The notes beneath the pieces were generated by a model. It saw only the letters and a program-made list of their open reading frames with translations, did not search any database and was not told the origin of the DNA. Position numbers and translations under genes: made by a program. A stretch of 36,546 nt of DNA from an uncultured Clostridia bacterium (GTDB lineage: Bacteria > Bacillota > Clostridia > Christensenellales > UBA3700). Positions 24,785 to 34,128 of the stretch are shown here, in pieces (the stretch's first letter is position 1; the number at the start of each line of letters is the position of its first letter). Location: the NCBI GenBank assembly GCA_944380395.1, contig CALWHM010000017.1:1-36546 (forward strand), read 5' to 3'.

Positions 24785-25891
24785 ATGGTAATAGTAGACG
24801 AAGAAAAGGAAAAATTCGCCAAAGCGGAAAAGCTGCTCAAAGAGATGGAGAGCGCGCTCGATCTGCCCGCGCTGAAGGCAAGGAAGAAGGAGCTTGAGGA
24901 AAAGCAGAACGAGGAAGGCTTTTGGAACGATGTGCAGCACGCGCAGACCGTCAACCGCGAACTTTCAAGGATAGACGGCAAGATAGAGGGGTTTTTCAAA
25001 CTCAAAGCGCGCGCGGAGGACGCAGAAGCGCTCATCGCGCTGGTGGAAGAGGACGGCGACGACGCTAGTAAGGCGGAACTTTCCGCAGAGCTGGACGCGC
25101 TCATAGAAGAGCTGGAAGAGCTGCGCCTGCAAACGCTGCTCACGGGCAAGTACGACGCCAACGACGCCATAGTCACTCTGCACGCGGGCGCGGGCGGCAC
25201 GGAGGCGCAGGATTGGGTGAGTATGCTCTACCGTATGTATACGCGCTACTGCGAACGCAAAAAGTATAAATTGGAAGAATTGGATATGCTTGCCGGCGAT
25301 GAAGCGGGCATAAAGAGCGTGACGTTCTCCGTAAGCGGGGATTACGCTTACGGCTATCTGAAAGCGGAGAAGGGCGTGCACAGGCTGGTGCGCATTTCCC
25401 CCTTTGACTCCAACGCGCGCAGGCACACCTCCTTTGCTTCCGTGGAAGTGGTGCCGGAAGTGGAGGACGACGGGGAGATAGTCATAAAGCAGGAGGATCT
25501 GAAAATAGATACCTACCGCAGCGGCGGCGCGGGCGGACAGCACGTGAACAAGACGGACAGCGCCGTGCGCATAACGCACCTGCCCACGGGCATAGTTGTG
25601 CAGTGCCAGAACGAGCGCAGCCAGATACAAAACCGCGAGCAGGCGATGAAGATGCTCACTTCCAAGCTTATCGAGCTCAAAGAGCGCGAGCAGGCGGAGA
25701 AGGAAGCGGAACTGAAAGGCGACTTGAAAAAGATTGAGTGGGGCAGCCAGATCCGCTCTTACGTGTTCTGCCCTTACACTATGGTGAAAGACCACCGCAC
25801 GGGCTGGGAGACGAGCAACGTCACCGCGGTTATGGACGGCGATATAGAGCCGTTTATAAACGAATATCTCAAACGTTCCAAGGGGTTATGA
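24785..25891 (+). CDS. prfB: Peptide chain release factor 2
   Basis: A 368-residue RF2, which ends translation at UGA and UAA. The stop-recognition tripeptide SPF is in VRISPFDSNARRHTSFAS, and the catalytic GGQ is in GGAGGQHVNKTDSAVRITH. The frame is open from ATG to stop with no in-frame UGA, and no CTTTGAC slip site upstream: the usual programmed +1 frameshift near codon 25 is missing. GGAG lies seven bases before the ATG. A hairpin (GTCCGTT-7-AACGG with bulge, 24746-24769) sits just upstream. The stop overlaps the tsaD start (ATGA). Confidence 0.96.
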   Translation: MVIVDEEKEKFAKAEKLLKEMESALDLPALKARKKELEEKQNEEGFWNDVQHAQTVNRELSRIDGKIEGFFKLKARAEDAEALIALVEEDGDDASKAELSAELDALIEELEELRLQTLLTGKYDANDAIVTLHAGAGGTEAQDWVSMLYRMYTRYCERKKYKLEELDMLAGDEAGIKSVTFSVSGDYAYGYLKAEKGVHRLVRISPFDSNARRHTSFASVEVVPEVEDDGEIVIKQEDLKIDTYRSGGAGGQHVNKTDSAVRITHLPTGIVVQCQNERSQIQNREQAMKMLTSKLIELKEREQAEKEAELKGDLKKIEWGSQIRSYVFCPYTMVKDHRTGWETSNVTAVMDGDIEPFINEYLKRSKGL

Positions 25892-26961
25892 GCGCATATC
25901 TTGAAAGAATGAAGAAAAAAGCCGCCGCGTTCAAAGACCGCGGCGATCTGCTTGTGCTGGGCATTGAGAGCAGCTGTGACGAAACGGCCTGCGCCGTGCT
26001 GCGCGGCGGAAGCATTCTTTCAAACAAGATAGCTTCGCAGATAGATATACACAAGCGGTTCGGCGGAGTCGTGCCGGAGATAGCCTCCCGCAACCACGTT
26101 TTGGCGATAGACAACCTTGTGGGCGAAGCGCTTGCCGAGGCGGGCGTGAAGCAGGAGGAGCTGGACGCAATAGGCGTCGCTTACGGCGCGGGACTTTTGG
26201 GCGCGCTTTTGGTGGGCGAGTCGTACGCAAAGGCGTTTGCCTACGCTTTGGACAAGCCGTTGTATGCGGTCAACCACATCCGCGGACATATCGCGGTCAA
26301 CTACATCGCGTCGCCCCGGCTGCAGCCGCCCTTTGTGTGCCTCATCGCCAGCGGAGGGCATACCGCCGTCGCGCTTGCAAACGGGTACGACGATATACAG
26401 CTGCTGGGCGCCACGCAGGACGACGCGTGCGGGGAGGCGTTTGACAAAGTGGCGCGCGTGCTGGGACTGCCCTATCCGGGCGGACCGCAGATACAGGCGC
26501 TTGCAGAACAGGGCAAGCCCGTCATACCGCTTCCGCACCCGTTCAAGGGAACGGACACTCTCGATTTTTCGTTCAGCGGGATAAAGACGGCTGTCATCAA
26601 TTACGCAAACACGATGAAGATGAGCGGCAAGCCTCTGCCCGCGGCGGACCTTGCGTGTTCTTTCCAGGAGCTGGTCACGGACATAATGACGGACAACCTC
26701 ATACGTGCGGCGCGCGCGTGCAAGTGCGATAAAGTGGTTATCGCGGGCGGCGTGGGCGCGAACGTGCGCCTGCGCGAGAAGGTGAGCGTGCGCGCGGAGC
26801 GCGAGGGGATAAAGGCGTTTTACCCTCCGATACGGCTGTGCACGGACAACGGCGTTATGATAGCCGCGCAGACGATGTGTATGATAAAGGCGGGCAGGCA
26901 GCCTTCCGACTTCGACTTGGACGCGGACGCGAATCTGCCCGTGTCGCGCGCGGGAGAGTGA
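25888..26961 (+). CDS. tsaD: tRNA N6-threonylcarbamoyladenosine transferase
   Basis: A 357-residue ASKHA-fold enzyme that, with TsaB and TsaE, puts the threonylcarbamoyl group on A37 of ANN-decoding tRNAs. The metal-binding H-x3-H pair is in AVNHIRGHIAVN; ESSCDETACAVL (near residue 22), IASGGHTAVALA and AGGVGANVRLRE are the family motifs. The ATG at 25888 overlaps the prfB stop; reading further upstream would run through prfB. The first 25 residues (SAYLERMKKKAAAFKDRG) are a small extension over typical homologues. Confidence 0.96.
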   Translation: MSAYLERMKKKAAAFKDRGDLLVLGIESSCDETACAVLRGGSILSNKIASQIDIHKRFGGVVPEIASRNHVLAIDNLVGEALAEAGVKQEELDAIGVAYGAGLLGALLVGESYAKAFAYALDKPLYAVNHIRGHIAVNYIASPRLQPPFVCLIASGGHTAVALANGYDDIQLLGATQDDACGEAFDKVARVLGLPYPGGPQIQALAEQGKPVIPLPHPFKGTDTLDFSFSGIKTAVINYANTMKMSGKPLPAADLACSFQELVTDIMTDNLIRAARACKCDKVVIAGGVGANVRLREKVSVRAEREGIKAFYPPIRLCTDNGVMIAAQTMCMIKAGRQPSDFDLDADANLPVSRAGE

Positions 26962-27040
26962 AGCGCGGCGCCGCCTGCGCCTTGAAAGCGCGGATATGCG
27001 GCGTAAAAAACATTCTTCCCAAATTTTTTCATTTATTTTG

Positions 27041-27069
27041 TTGACTTACTCTTCAAATATTGCTACAAT
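27041..27069 (+). promoter_or_regulatory. Promoter of the rpsL operon
   Basis: TTGACT (27041-27046), 17-bp spacer, TACAAT (27064-27069), preceded by a run rich in A and T (AAATTTTTTCATTTATTTTG) that resembles an UP element. It gives a leader of about 140 bases. Confidence 0.88.
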
Positions 27070-27075
27070 AACTTT

Positions 27076-27216
27076 ACTGTGTAGAGGAATCTGCATTGTA
27101 TTTCTATGCATGAAGGCGTTCGGGCAAGTGGTGTGTCCCGCGCGCAGTCTATACAAAGAATGAGAAGCCTTAGGGTTGAAGGTAGCTCATCCGAAATACT
27201 ATAAGGAGGTAAAAGC
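27076..27216 (+). other. Long 5' leader of rpsL
   Basis: About 140 untranslated bases. They contain local inverted repeats (TGCAT-9-ATGCA at about 27092-27110; CGGG...CCCG at about 27120-27140) and end in AAGGAGG before the rpsL ATG. A ribosomal-protein feedback site is plausible here (S7 in other bacteria), but I do not recognise a named family. Confidence 0.4.
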
Positions 27217-27597
27217 ATGCCCACTATCAATCAGTTGATTAGGCACGGACGCGAAAAGCAGGTGAAAAAGTCCAAGGCTCCGCTTATGGACAAAAACCCC
27301 CAAAAGAGGGGCGTTTGTCTGTCGGTTACCACGACTTCCCCTAAAAAGCCTAACTCCGCACTCCGTAAGATTGCCCGTGTGAAGCTCGTCAACGGCATGG
27401 AAGGTACCGTATATATTCCCGGTATCGGCCATAACCTGCAGGAGCACAGCGTGGTACTTATCAGAGGCGGCAGGGTCAGGGACCTTCCCGGTGTCCGTTA
27501 CCACATCATTCGCGGCACACTTGACGCTACCGGCGTGGCTAAACGTATGCAGGCAAGATCCAAGTACGGCGCGAAAAAGCCTAAATCCGCAAAATAG
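27217..27597 (+). CDS. rpsL: Small ribosomal subunit protein S12
   Basis: A 126-residue S12, at the decoding centre of the 30S subunit. Conserved [17 protein letters not shown] contains Lys43 and Lys44. The loop usually written [13 protein letters not shown] reads [13 protein letters not shown] here, so position 88 is Arg where most bacteria have Lys. RBS AAGGAGG at good distance. First gene of rpsL-rpsG-fusA-tuf. Confidence 0.99.
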   Translation: MPTINQLIRHGREKQVKKSKAPLMDKNPQKRGVCLSVTTTSPKKPNSALRKIARVKLVNGMEGTVYIPGIGHNLQEHSVVLIRGGRVRDLPGVRYHIIRGTLDATGVAKRMQARSKYGAKKPKSAK

Positions 27598-27638
27598 TAA
27601 ATCGGATGTATTATTCAAATCTTTAAGGAGGTAAAATC

Positions 27639-28109
27639 ATGCCCAGAAGAGGTAATGTGCCCAAGCGCGACGTATTGCCCGATTCCGTTTACGGCAGCAA
27701 GATTCTGACCAAGTTCATCAACCAGGTCATGTATGACGGCAAAAGGGGAACGGCGCAGGAAATCGTGTACGGCGCTTTCGATATTATAAGCAGTAAAATG
27801 GGTAAAGATCCCATGGAAGTTTTCACCCAGGCGCTTGAGAACGTCAAGCCCGTGCTGGAGGTGAAGGCGCGCCGCGTAGGCGGTTCCACCTATCAGGTGC
27901 CCATGGAAATCAGACCCGAAAGAAGGCAGACCCTCGCCATCAGATGGATAGTCATGTTCGCCAGAAAGAGGGGCGAAAAGACGATGGTGGAGCGCGTCGC
28001 CGCCGAGCTTATGGACGCTTACAACAATACCGGTAACTCCATCAAGCGCAAGGAAGATATGCACAGAATGGCAGAAGCGAACAAGGCGTTCGCGCACTAT
28101 CGCTGGTAA
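27639..28109 (+). CDS. rpsG: Small ribosomal subunit protein S7
   Basis: A 156-residue S7, primary binder of the 3' domain of 16S r[38 protein letters not shown] and [11 protein letters not shown] are typical. Length is normal. AAGGAGG is eight bases upstream; 41 bases after rpsL and 19 before fusA. Confidence 0.99.
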   Translation: MPRRGNVPKRDVLPDSVYGSKILTKFINQVMYDGKRGTAQEIVYGAFDIISSKMGKDPMEVFTQALENVKPVLEVKARRVGGSTYQVPMEIRPERRQTLAIRWIVMFARKRGEKTMVERVAAELMDAYNNTGNSIKRKEDMHRMAEANKAFAHYRW

Positions 28110-28128
28110 TAGTTAAGAGGATAAGTAT

Positions 28129-30255
28129 ATGGCTAGAGAATTTGCACTTGACAAAATAAGAAACATCGGCATCATGGCGCACATCGATGCCGGTAAGACG
28201 ACTACCAGCGAAAGAATATTGTATTATACCGGCCTTGTGCACAAGATAGGCGAAGTGCACGAAGGTCAGGCTACCATGGACTGGATGGAGCAGGAGGCGG
28301 AACGCGGTATAACCATCACTTCCGCGGCGACCACCACGCAGTGGAGGGTCGCAAAGCAGGGCGAACCTTACCGCATCAACCTCATCGACACCCCCGGCCA
28401 CGTCGACTTCACCGTGGAAGTGGAGCGCAGCCTTCGTATTCTCGACGGCGCCGTGGCTCTGTTCTGCGCCAAGGGCGGCGTGGAACCCCAGTCGGAAAAC
28501 GTGTGGCGCCAGGCCACCAAGTATCACGTGCCCAGAATCGCGTTCGTCAACAAGATGGACATAAACGGCGCCAACTTCGACAACGCCGTGCACATGATGA
28601 AGACCAGGCTTAAGGCAAACGCCGTCCCCGTGGAATTCCCGCTGGGCAGCGAAAGCGACTTTATCGGATTTGTGGACCTTATCACCATGAAGTCCATCGT
28701 GTACGATAAGGACGCGGACGGTATGGAATTCTCCGTTTACGACGAAATTCCCGCCAAGTTCGCGCACCTCAAACCCCAGGTGGAAAAGGCGAGGGAAGAA
28801 ATGCTCGACGCCGTTTCCATGTTCGACGACGAACTTATGGAAAAGGTGCTCGAAGGCGAGGAAGTGGAGCCGGCAATGATTAAGTCGGCTATCCGCAAAG
28901 GCGTCATCGCCATGGAGATAACCCCCGTGCTTTGCGGCAGCTCCTACAAGAACAAGGGCGTGCAGGCTCTGCTCGACGCTATCGTCGAATACCTGCCTTC
29001 GCCTTTGGATATCCCTCCCGTAAAGGGCTTTGAAATGGGCGGCGACATGACGGAAGAGACCCTCACCCGCGAGGCGAGCGACGACGCTCCTCTTTCCGGT
29101 CTGGCGTTCAAGATAATGACCGACCCCTTCGTGGGCAAGCTCACTTTCTTCCGCCTCTATTCCGGCACGCTGACGGCAGGTTCCTATGTGCTCAACAGCA
29201 CCAAGAACAAGAGGGAGAGAATAGGACGCCTCGTGAGAATGCACTCCAACCACCGCAACGAAATCACCGAAGCATACGCCGGCGATATCGTGGCTATAAT
29301 CGGTCTGAAGGACACCACTACGGGCGATACGCTCTGCGCAATCGACGATCCCATCATTCTGGAGAGCATGGAGTTCCCCGAACCCGTTATCTCCGTCGCA
29401 ATCGAGCCCAAGAGCAAGGCGAGCCAGGAGAAGATGAGCATGGCGCTTGTCAAGCTGGCTGAAGAAGACCCCACTTTCAGGACCTACACCGATAAGGAAA
29501 CGGGTCAGACCATCATCTCCGGTATGGGCGAGCTGCACCTTGACATCATCGTCGACAGACTGCTCAGGGAATTCAAGGTGGAAGCAAACGTGGGTAATCC
29601 CCAGGTTGCATACCGTGAAACCATCAAAAAGGCGGTCAGGGCGGAAGGCAAGTTCGTCCGTCAGAGCGGCGGTAAAGGTCAGTACGGCCATTGTATCATC
29701 GACCTGTCCCCCAACGAACCCGGCAAGGGCATTACCGTCAACGACAAGACGGTGGGCGGCTCCATTCCCAAGGAGTACATTCCCGCAGTCGAAGCCGGTA
29801 TCAGGGAAGCAGCCCTCAACGGTATTCTGGCAGGCTATGAAATGGTTGACTTCAACGTCGACATAATCGACGGTTCCTACCACGAAGTGGACTCCTCGGA
29901 AATGGCGTTCAAGATAGCCGGTTCCATGGCGCTCAAGGAAGGCACCGCAAAGGCAAATCCCGTACTGCTCGAACCTATCATGGCGGTGCAGGTAGACACT
30001 CCCGACGAATATCTGGGCGACGTGATGGGCACCATCAACTCCCGCCGCGGCTCCATCAAGGCTATCGAGATGAACAACGGCACCCAGCACATCGACGCGG
30101 AAGTTCCGCTTGCGGAAATGTTCGGTTACGCAACCACGCTGCGCTCCTGCTCGCAGGGCAGAGCCACGTTCATGATGCTGCCCGACCACTATGCGGAAGT
30201 GCCCAAGAACGTAGCCGATAAAGTCATCGGTGAAAGAAGCAAACAAAGCAAGTAA
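28129..30255 (+). CDS. fusA: Elongation factor G
   Basis: A 708-residue translocase GTPase. G1 [20 protein letters not shown]2/effector [12 protein letters not shown]3 DTPGHVDF and G4 NKMD are present, followed by domains II-V with [15 protein letters not shown] and [18 protein letters not shown]. Standard length for a canonical EF-G, so not a tetracycline-resistance or EF-G2 paralogue. GAGGAT lies before the ATG. Confidence 0.99.
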   Translation: MAREFALDKIRNIGIMAHIDAGKTTTSERILYYTGLVHKIGEVHEGQATMDWMEQEAERGITITSAATTTQWRVAKQGEPYRINLIDTPGHVDFTVEVERSLRILDGAVALFCAKGGVEPQSENVWRQATKYHVPRIAFVNKMDINGANFDNAVHMMKTRLKANAVPVEFPLGSESDFIGFVDLITMKSIVYDKDADGMEFSVYDEIPAKFAHLKPQVEKAREEMLDAVSMFDDELMEKVLEGEEVEPAMIKSAIRKGVIAMEITPVLCGSSYKNKGVQALLDAIVEYLPSPLDIPPVKGFEMGGDMTEETLTREASDDAPLSGLAFKIMTDPFVGKLTFFRLYSGTLTAGSYVLNSTKNKRERIGRLVRMHSNHRNEITEAYAGDIVAIIGLKDTTTGDTLCAIDDPIILESMEFPEPVISVAIEPKSKASQEKMSMALVKLAEEDPTFRTYTDKETGQTIISGMGELHLDIIVDRLLREFKVEANVGNPQVAYRETIKKAVRAEGKFVRQSGGKGQYGHCIIDLSPNEPGKGITVNDKTVGGSIPKEYIPAVEAGIREAALNGILAGYEMVDFNVDIIDGSYHEVDSSEMAFKIAGSMALKEGTAKANPVLLEPIMAVQVDTPDEYLGDVMGTINSRRGSIKAIEMNNGTQHIDAEVPLAEMFGYATTLRSCSQGRATFMMLPDHYAEVPKNVADKVIGERSKQSK

Positions 30256-30300
30256 AACAAACAATATACGTTAAAAAATTACTAGGAGGAAACAACAACT

Positions 30301-31503
30301 ATGGCTAAGGCTAAATTTGAAAGAAACAAGCCGCACGTTAACATCGGTACCATCGGTCACGTCGACCACGGCAAGACCACTCTTACCGCCGCTATAACCA
30401 TGTATTGCGCCGCTAAGGGTCATGCTCAGAAGATGAGATATGATGAAATCGATAAGGCGCCCGAAGAGAAGGCAAGAGGTATAACAATCAATACCGCTCA
30501 CGTTGAGTACGAGACCGACAAGAGGCACTATGCTCACGTTGACTGCCCCGGACACGCCGACTACGTTAAGAACATGATTACCGGCGCAGCGCAGATGGAC
30601 GGCGCAATCCTCGTCGTTGCCGCTACCGACGGTCCCATGCCCCAGACCCGTGAGCACATTCTGCTTGCCCGTCAGGTCGGCGTGCCTTACATCATCGTGT
30701 TCATGAACAAGACCGATCAGGTTGACGATCCCGAATTGCTCGAACTGGTCGAAATGGAAGTCAGGGAACTGCTCACCGAGTACGGCTTCCCGGGCGACGA
30801 CACCCCCATCATCAAGGGCAGCGCTCTCAAGGCTTTGGAAGCTGCTTCCGAAGGCAAGGTTGACGATCCCGCTTGCGCTTGCATCGGCGAACTGCTCGAC
30901 GCTATCGACGCTTACATTCCCGAGCCTAAGCGCGACACCGACAAGCCTTTCCTTATGCCTGTTGAAGACGTGTTCACCATCACCGGCCGCGGCACCGTGG
31001 CTACCGGTAGAGTTGAGCGCGGCGCAGTGAAGATGCAGGACAAGGTTCAGATAGTCGGCATCAAGCCCACCGTGGACACCGTCGTTACCGGTATCGAAAT
31101 GTTCCGCAAGCTGCTTGACGAAGCTTTCGCAGGCGACAACATCGGCGTGCTGCTGCGCGGCATCGACCGTAAGAACATCGAAAGAGGTCAGGTGCTGGCT
31201 AAGCCCGGTTCCATCAATCCTCATACCGAGTTCCACGCTCAGGTTTACGTTCTGACCAAGGATGAAGGCGGCCGTCACACTCCTTTCTTCAACGGCTATC
31301 GTCCTCAGTTCTATTTCAGAACCACCGACGTTACCGGTACCATCGAACTGCCTCAGGGCGTTGAAATGGTTATGCCCGGCGACAACATCGAGATGAACAT
31401 CGCGCTCATCACCCCCATCGCTATCGAAGAAGGTCTGCGCTTCGCTATCCGTGAAGGCGGCAGAACGGTAGGTTCGGGCGTTGTTGCCAAGATTTTGAAG
31501 TAA
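30301..31503 (+). CDS. tuf: Elongation factor Tu
   Basis: A 400-residue aminoacyl-tRNA carrier GTPase. [15 protein letters not shown] (G1), [12 protein letters not shown] (G2), [12 protein letters not shown] (G3) and NKTD (G4, where NKCD is also common) are seen, then domains 2 and 3 ending [17 protein letters not shown] is 11 bases before the ATG. Its codons use more T-ended forms (GCT, GGT, GTT) than the his genes, as expected for a very highly expressed gene. Ends at a hairpin. Confidence 0.99.
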   Translation: MAKAKFERNKPHVNIGTIGHVDHGKTTLTAAITMYCAAKGHAQKMRYDEIDKAPEEKARGITINTAHVEYETDKRHYAHVDCPGHADYVKNMITGAAQMDGAILVVAATDGPMPQTREHILLARQVGVPYIIVFMNKTDQVDDPELLELVEMEVRELLTEYGFPGDDTPIIKGSALKALEAASEGKVDDPACACIGELLDAIDAYIPEPKRDTDKPFLMPVEDVFTITGRGTVATGRVERGAVKMQDKVQIVGIKPTVDTVVTGIEMFRKLLDEAFAGDNIGVLLRGIDRKNIERGQVLAKPGSINPHTEFHAQVYVLTKDEGGRHTPFFNGYRPQFYFRTTDVTGTIELPQGVEMVMPGDNIEMNIALITPIAIEEGLRFAIREGGRTVGSGVVAKILK

Positions 31504-31508
31504 TCACC

Positions 31509-31551
31509 GGACAAATTCGGGACTCCGCGCGCACGCGCGGAGTCTTTGTCC
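31509..31551 (+). terminator. Terminator after tuf
   Basis: Inner stem GACTCCGCGCG/CGCGCGGAGTC (31521-31544) inside an outer pairing GGACAAA/TTTGTCC (31509-31515, 31545-31551). The stem is very strong, though only TTT follows it directly. Confidence 0.7.
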
Positions 31552-31587
31552 CCGGTTGCATGCAGTTAAATAAAGGCGTGCAAATTG

Positions 31588-31616
31588 TTGACACGCCCGT
31601 TTTAGAGTGCTATAAT
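31588..31616 (+). promoter_or_regulatory. Promoter of rpmG-secE-nusG-rplK-rplA
   Basis: TTGACA (31588-31593), 17-bp spacer, TATAAT (31611-31616): both hexamers match consensus exactly. Confidence 0.93.
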
Positions 31617-31665
31617 AAACAGGCACTCTCATATGGGGTGTAATTTTTTTGGGAGGTCAAAAACC

Positions 31666-31815
31666 GTGAGAACCAAGATAACGCTCGCTTGCACCGAATG
31701 CAAACAGCGCAACTATGATACCTTTAAGAACAAGAAAAATACCGCAGATAGGATAGAGATCAAAAAGTATTGCAAGTTCTGCAAAAAGCATACCGTGCAT
31801 AAAGAAACCAAGTAA
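31666..31815 (+). CDS. rpmG: Large ribosomal subunit protein L33
   Basis: A 49-residue L33 ([19 protein letters not shown]). Two Cys pairs, C-T-E-C and C-K-F-C, show that it is the zinc-binding form. The start is GTG at 31666, with GGGAGGT eight bases upstream; an ATG 33 bases earlier (31633) would precede the ribosome-binding site. It lies ahead of secE, the usual Firmicutes order, but the tRNA-Trp often found between them is absent. Confidence 0.95.
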   Translation: MRTKITLACTECKQRNYDTFKNKKNTADRIEIKKYCKFCKKHTVHKETK

Positions 31816-31827
31816 ACAGGGGGCTTT

Positions 31828-32175
31828 ATGGGTAAGAAGAACACGTTGAACAACGGCGAACAACTCTATTCCAATGCTCCGCTCCAAAATGCGGAACTCA
31901 CTTCTGCAAAGGACGCAGGCTCAAATCCCGCGCCCGATAACAAAAAGAAGAAGGATAAGAAAAAGGACGGCAAGCCCAATATTTTCGTTCGCATCGGCAG
32001 ATTTTTCAAGGAGATGTTCTCCGAATTGAAAAAGGTCAGCTGGCCGGACGCGAAAAAAGTATTCACGCAATTGGGCGTGGTGCTTTTGGTCGTGTTTATC
32101 TTCCTTATAATAATCACGGCGTTCGATTTGGGTGCGGCAGAGCTGCTTAAATTGCTGGTCACGCGCGAAGGATAG
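31828..32175 (+). CDS. secE: Protein translocase subunit SecE
   Basis: A 115-residue SecE, a small membrane subunit that clamps SecY. The conserved amphipathic start FFKEMFSELKKVSWPDAKKV is followed by one transmembrane helix (QLGVVLLVVFIFLIIITAF, about residues 82-100). The first 50 residues are a hydrophilic Lys-rich extension (NKKKKDKKKDGK) beyond the roughly 60-residue core of most Firmicutes SecE. GGGGG before the ATG. Confidence 0.95.
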   Translation: MGKKNTLNNGEQLYSNAPLQNAELTSAKDAGSNPAPDNKKKKDKKKDGKPNIFVRIGRFFKEMFSELKKVSWPDAKKVFTQLGVVLLVVFIFLIIITAFDLGAAELLKLLVTREG

Positions 32176-32186
32176 TAGGAGGGAAT

Positions 32187-32732
32187 ATGGCGGTAGATGA
32201 AATGCAGCAGGAACCCCAGTGGTATGTGATCAGCACTTTGTTCGGGTATGAAAACCTCGTAAAGCAAAATCTTCTGCAGATGGTGGAAACCAATAATATG
32301 CAGGACAAGATTTTCAATGTGGTCGTGCCCGAAGAAGAGGAGATGGTGGAACGCGAAAACGGCAAGAAAAAAATCGTTATGCGCAAAAAGTTCCCCAACT
32401 ACGTCTTTATAAAGATGATCTATTCCAAGCAGACTTGGTATATGGTCAAGCAGACCAGGGGCGTGAAGGACTTTTGCAGCGGCTATGACGGCAGACCCCT
32501 GCCTATGACGGCGGAAGAAGTCAAGCGCGCTCAGCTTGAGGAGGTCAAGTTCGAAGATCTGTCCATCGCCGTGGGAGATTCCGTGACTATCATAAGCGGT
32601 CCGCTCAAAGACTTCATCGGAGAAGTCAAGGAGATAAAGGCGGATCTGCAAAAGCTGAAGGTGGCTGTGTCCATGTTCGGCAGGGAAACCACCGTGGATC
32701 TGGAGTATTCGCAGGTGGAAAAACTCAACTAG
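32187..32732 (+). CDS. nusG: Transcription termination/antitermination protein NusG
   Basis: A 181-residue NusG that bridges RNA polymerase and the ribosome or Rho. The NGN domain starts WYVISTLFGYENLVKQNL and includes FPNYVFIKM; the C-terminal KOW domain is VGDSVTIISGPLKDFIGEVKEI. Standard length. GGAGGG precedes the ATG. Confidence 0.98.
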   Translation: MAVDEMQQEPQWYVISTLFGYENLVKQNLLQMVETNNMQDKIFNVVVPEEEEMVERENGKKKIVMRKKFPNYVFIKMIYSKQTWYMVKQTRGVKDFCSGYDGRPLPMTAEEVKRAQLEEVKFEDLSIAVGDSVTIISGPLKDFIGEVKEIKADLQKLKVAVSMFGRETTVDLEYSQVEKLN

Positions 32733-32774
32733 AAAGTAATATACTTATTGCTTTATAAAGAAAGACTTGTTCTT

Positions 32775-32812
32775 TCACAATGGGAGGAACGTAAAATACT
32801 TGCTTGCGTTCC
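32775..32812 (+). promoter_or_regulatory. Possible L1 autoregulation site before rplK
   Basis: TGGGAGG and GTAAAATAC (32781-32799) recall the two strands of the L1 site in 23S rRNA (GGTGGGAGG and TGAAATACCACC). The same stretch can fold as GGAACG-15-CGTTCC (32786-32812). In other bacteria L1 represses this operon at such a site; the match here is partial. Confidence 0.35.
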
Positions 32813-32842
32813 GCTATAACCACGATTGCCAAGGAGGTTAGT

Positions 32843-33268
32843 ATGGCAAAGAAGATTACGGCAGTTGTAAAGCTTCAGCTGCCCGCCGGCAAAGCAACGC
32901 CCGGACCGCCTGTGGGTTCCACGCTGGGTCCCCACGGCATCAACATTCCCGGTTTTACCAAGGAATTCAATGAAAAGACCAGAGGACAGGAAGGTCTTGT
33001 TATCCCCGTAGTGATGACCATTTACGCGGACAGATCCTTTACCTTTGTTCTCAAAACCCCTCCCACCCCCGTGCTCATCAAAAAGGCGGCGGGTATAGAG
33101 AGCGGCTCCGCTGTCCCCAACAAGACCAAAGTGGCTAAGCTCACCGCGGCTCAGGTCAAGGAAATAGCGCAGACCAAAATGCCCGACCTCAACGCAGCTT
33201 CCCTTGAAGCGGCTATCAGCATGGTCAAGGGTACGGCACGCAGCATGGGCGTGACCTGCGAGGACTAA
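32843..33268 (+). CDS. rplK: Large ribosomal subunit protein L11
   Basis: A 141-residue L11 of the GTPase-associated centre. [26 protein letters not shown], and the C-terminal rRNA-binding part [12 protein letters not shown]...[13 protein letters not shown]. The start is ATG at 32843 with AAGGAGG five bases upstream, rather than a TTG 39 bases earlier. Confidence 0.98.
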   Translation: MAKKITAVVKLQLPAGKATPGPPVGSTLGPHGINIPGFTKEFNEKTRGQEGLVIPVVMTIYADRSFTFVLKTPPTPVLIKKAAGIESGSAVPNKTKVAKLTAAQVKEIAQTKMPDLNAASLEAAISMVKGTARSMGVTCED

Positions 33269-33278
33269 GGAGGTTAAT

Positions 33279-33962
33279 ATGAAAGGTAAAAGATATGCTC
33301 AGGCAGCCGCCCTTGTAGAAGCGGGTAAGACTTATGAAGCAAGCGAAGCAATGGCAAAGGTAGTGGAAACGGCTACCGCCAAGTTCGACGAATCCATCGA
33401 ACTGCACGTAAAGCTGGGCGTAGACTCCCGTCACGCAGACCAGCAGGTGCGCGGCGTTGTGGTCCTTCCCAACGGCACGGGTAAGACCGTAAAGGTGTTG
33501 GTCATTGCAAAAGGTTCCAAGGTTGACGAAGCTCTTGCGGCAGGCGCGGACTATGCCGGCGGCGAAGAGATGATCAACAAGATAAAGAACGATAACTGGT
33601 TCGACTTTGACGTGTGCGTCACCACTCCCGATATGATGGGTATGGTCGGTAGGATAGGTAAGGTGCTGGGTCCCAAGGGACTTATGCCTAACCCCAAGTC
33701 CGGTACCGTCACTATGGACGTCACCAAGGCGGTCAAGGAGATCAAAGCCGGTAAGGTGGAATACAGACTTGACAAGACCAATATCATTCACGTGGCTATC
33801 GGCAAGAAGTCTTTCGGAGTTGAAAAACTTATGGAAAACTTCAATACCGTTTACGACGCCATCTTGAAGGCAAAGCCCGCCGCAGCCAAGGGTCAGTACG
33901 TGCGCAGCGTTACGCTCACCAGCACTATGGGTCCCGGCGTGAAAGTGGCTTACAGAGTGTAA
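33279..33962 (+). CDS. rplA: Large ribosomal subunit protein L1
   Basis: A 227-residue L1 of the mobile L1 stalk. [28 protein letters not shown] and [18 protein letters not shown] are diagnostic. AAGGAGG precedes the ATG, ten bases after rplK. The next promoter begins directly after its stop. Confidence 0.98.
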   Translation: MKGKRYAQAAALVEAGKTYEASEAMAKVVETATAKFDESIELHVKLGVDSRHADQQVRGVVVLPNGTGKTVKVLVIAKGSKVDEALAAGADYAGGEEMINKIKNDNWFDFDVCVTTPDMMGMVGRIGKVLGPKGLMPNPKSGTVTMDVTKAVKEIKAGKVEYRLDKTNIIHVAIGKKSFGVEKLMENFNTVYDAILKAKPAAAKGQYVRSVTLTSTMGPGVKVAYRV

Positions 33963-33969
33963 AAAACGC

Positions 33970-33999
33970 TTGACAAACAGCCCGTTTATGCGTTATAGT
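33970..33999 (+). promoter_or_regulatory. Promoter of rplJ-rplL
   Basis: TTGACA (33970-33975), 18-bp spacer, TATAGT (33994-33999), immediately after the rplA stop codon. Confidence 0.82.
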
Positions 34000-34005
34000 A
34001 AACGG

Positions 34006-34128
34006 GCAATAAAACTATCGCCGCAGACAGCAAGTGCTCACGCTTAATATCTTGCCGAGGTAATCAAAGGACGCAACAGCGCCCCCGTACCTCGCGGTGC
34101 GGGGGTTGTTTAATTATAGGAGGTAGCT
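34006..34128 (+). ncRNA. L10 leader RNA with attenuator
   Basis: The leader holds the sequence pattern of the Firmicutes L10(L12)4-binding RNA, GCAGACAGCAAGTGCT...AATATCTTGCCGAGG. It ends in a 10-bp hairpin CCCCCGTACC-TCGC-GGTGCGGGGG (34082-34105), followed by TTGTTTAATT, an attenuator just ahead of the ribosome-binding site. L10-L12 excess is expected to favour termination. Confidence 0.85.

Noticed and set aside
23245-25200. 651-codon open frame on the minus strand opposite secA and prfB
   Set aside because: It spans two well-identified genes on the other strand, and its predicted protein is low-complexity (Ser-rich) without motifs.
28042-30264. 740-codon open frame on the minus strand opposite fusA
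   Set aside because: It mirrors fusA almost end to end, has no family features or ribosome-binding site, and results from the codon bias of a highly expressed gene. The same applies to frames opposite tuf, nrdD and the GPH gene.
31816-31827. tRNA-Trp between rpmG and secE
   Set aside because: Common in Firmicutes, but only 11 bases separate the genes here.
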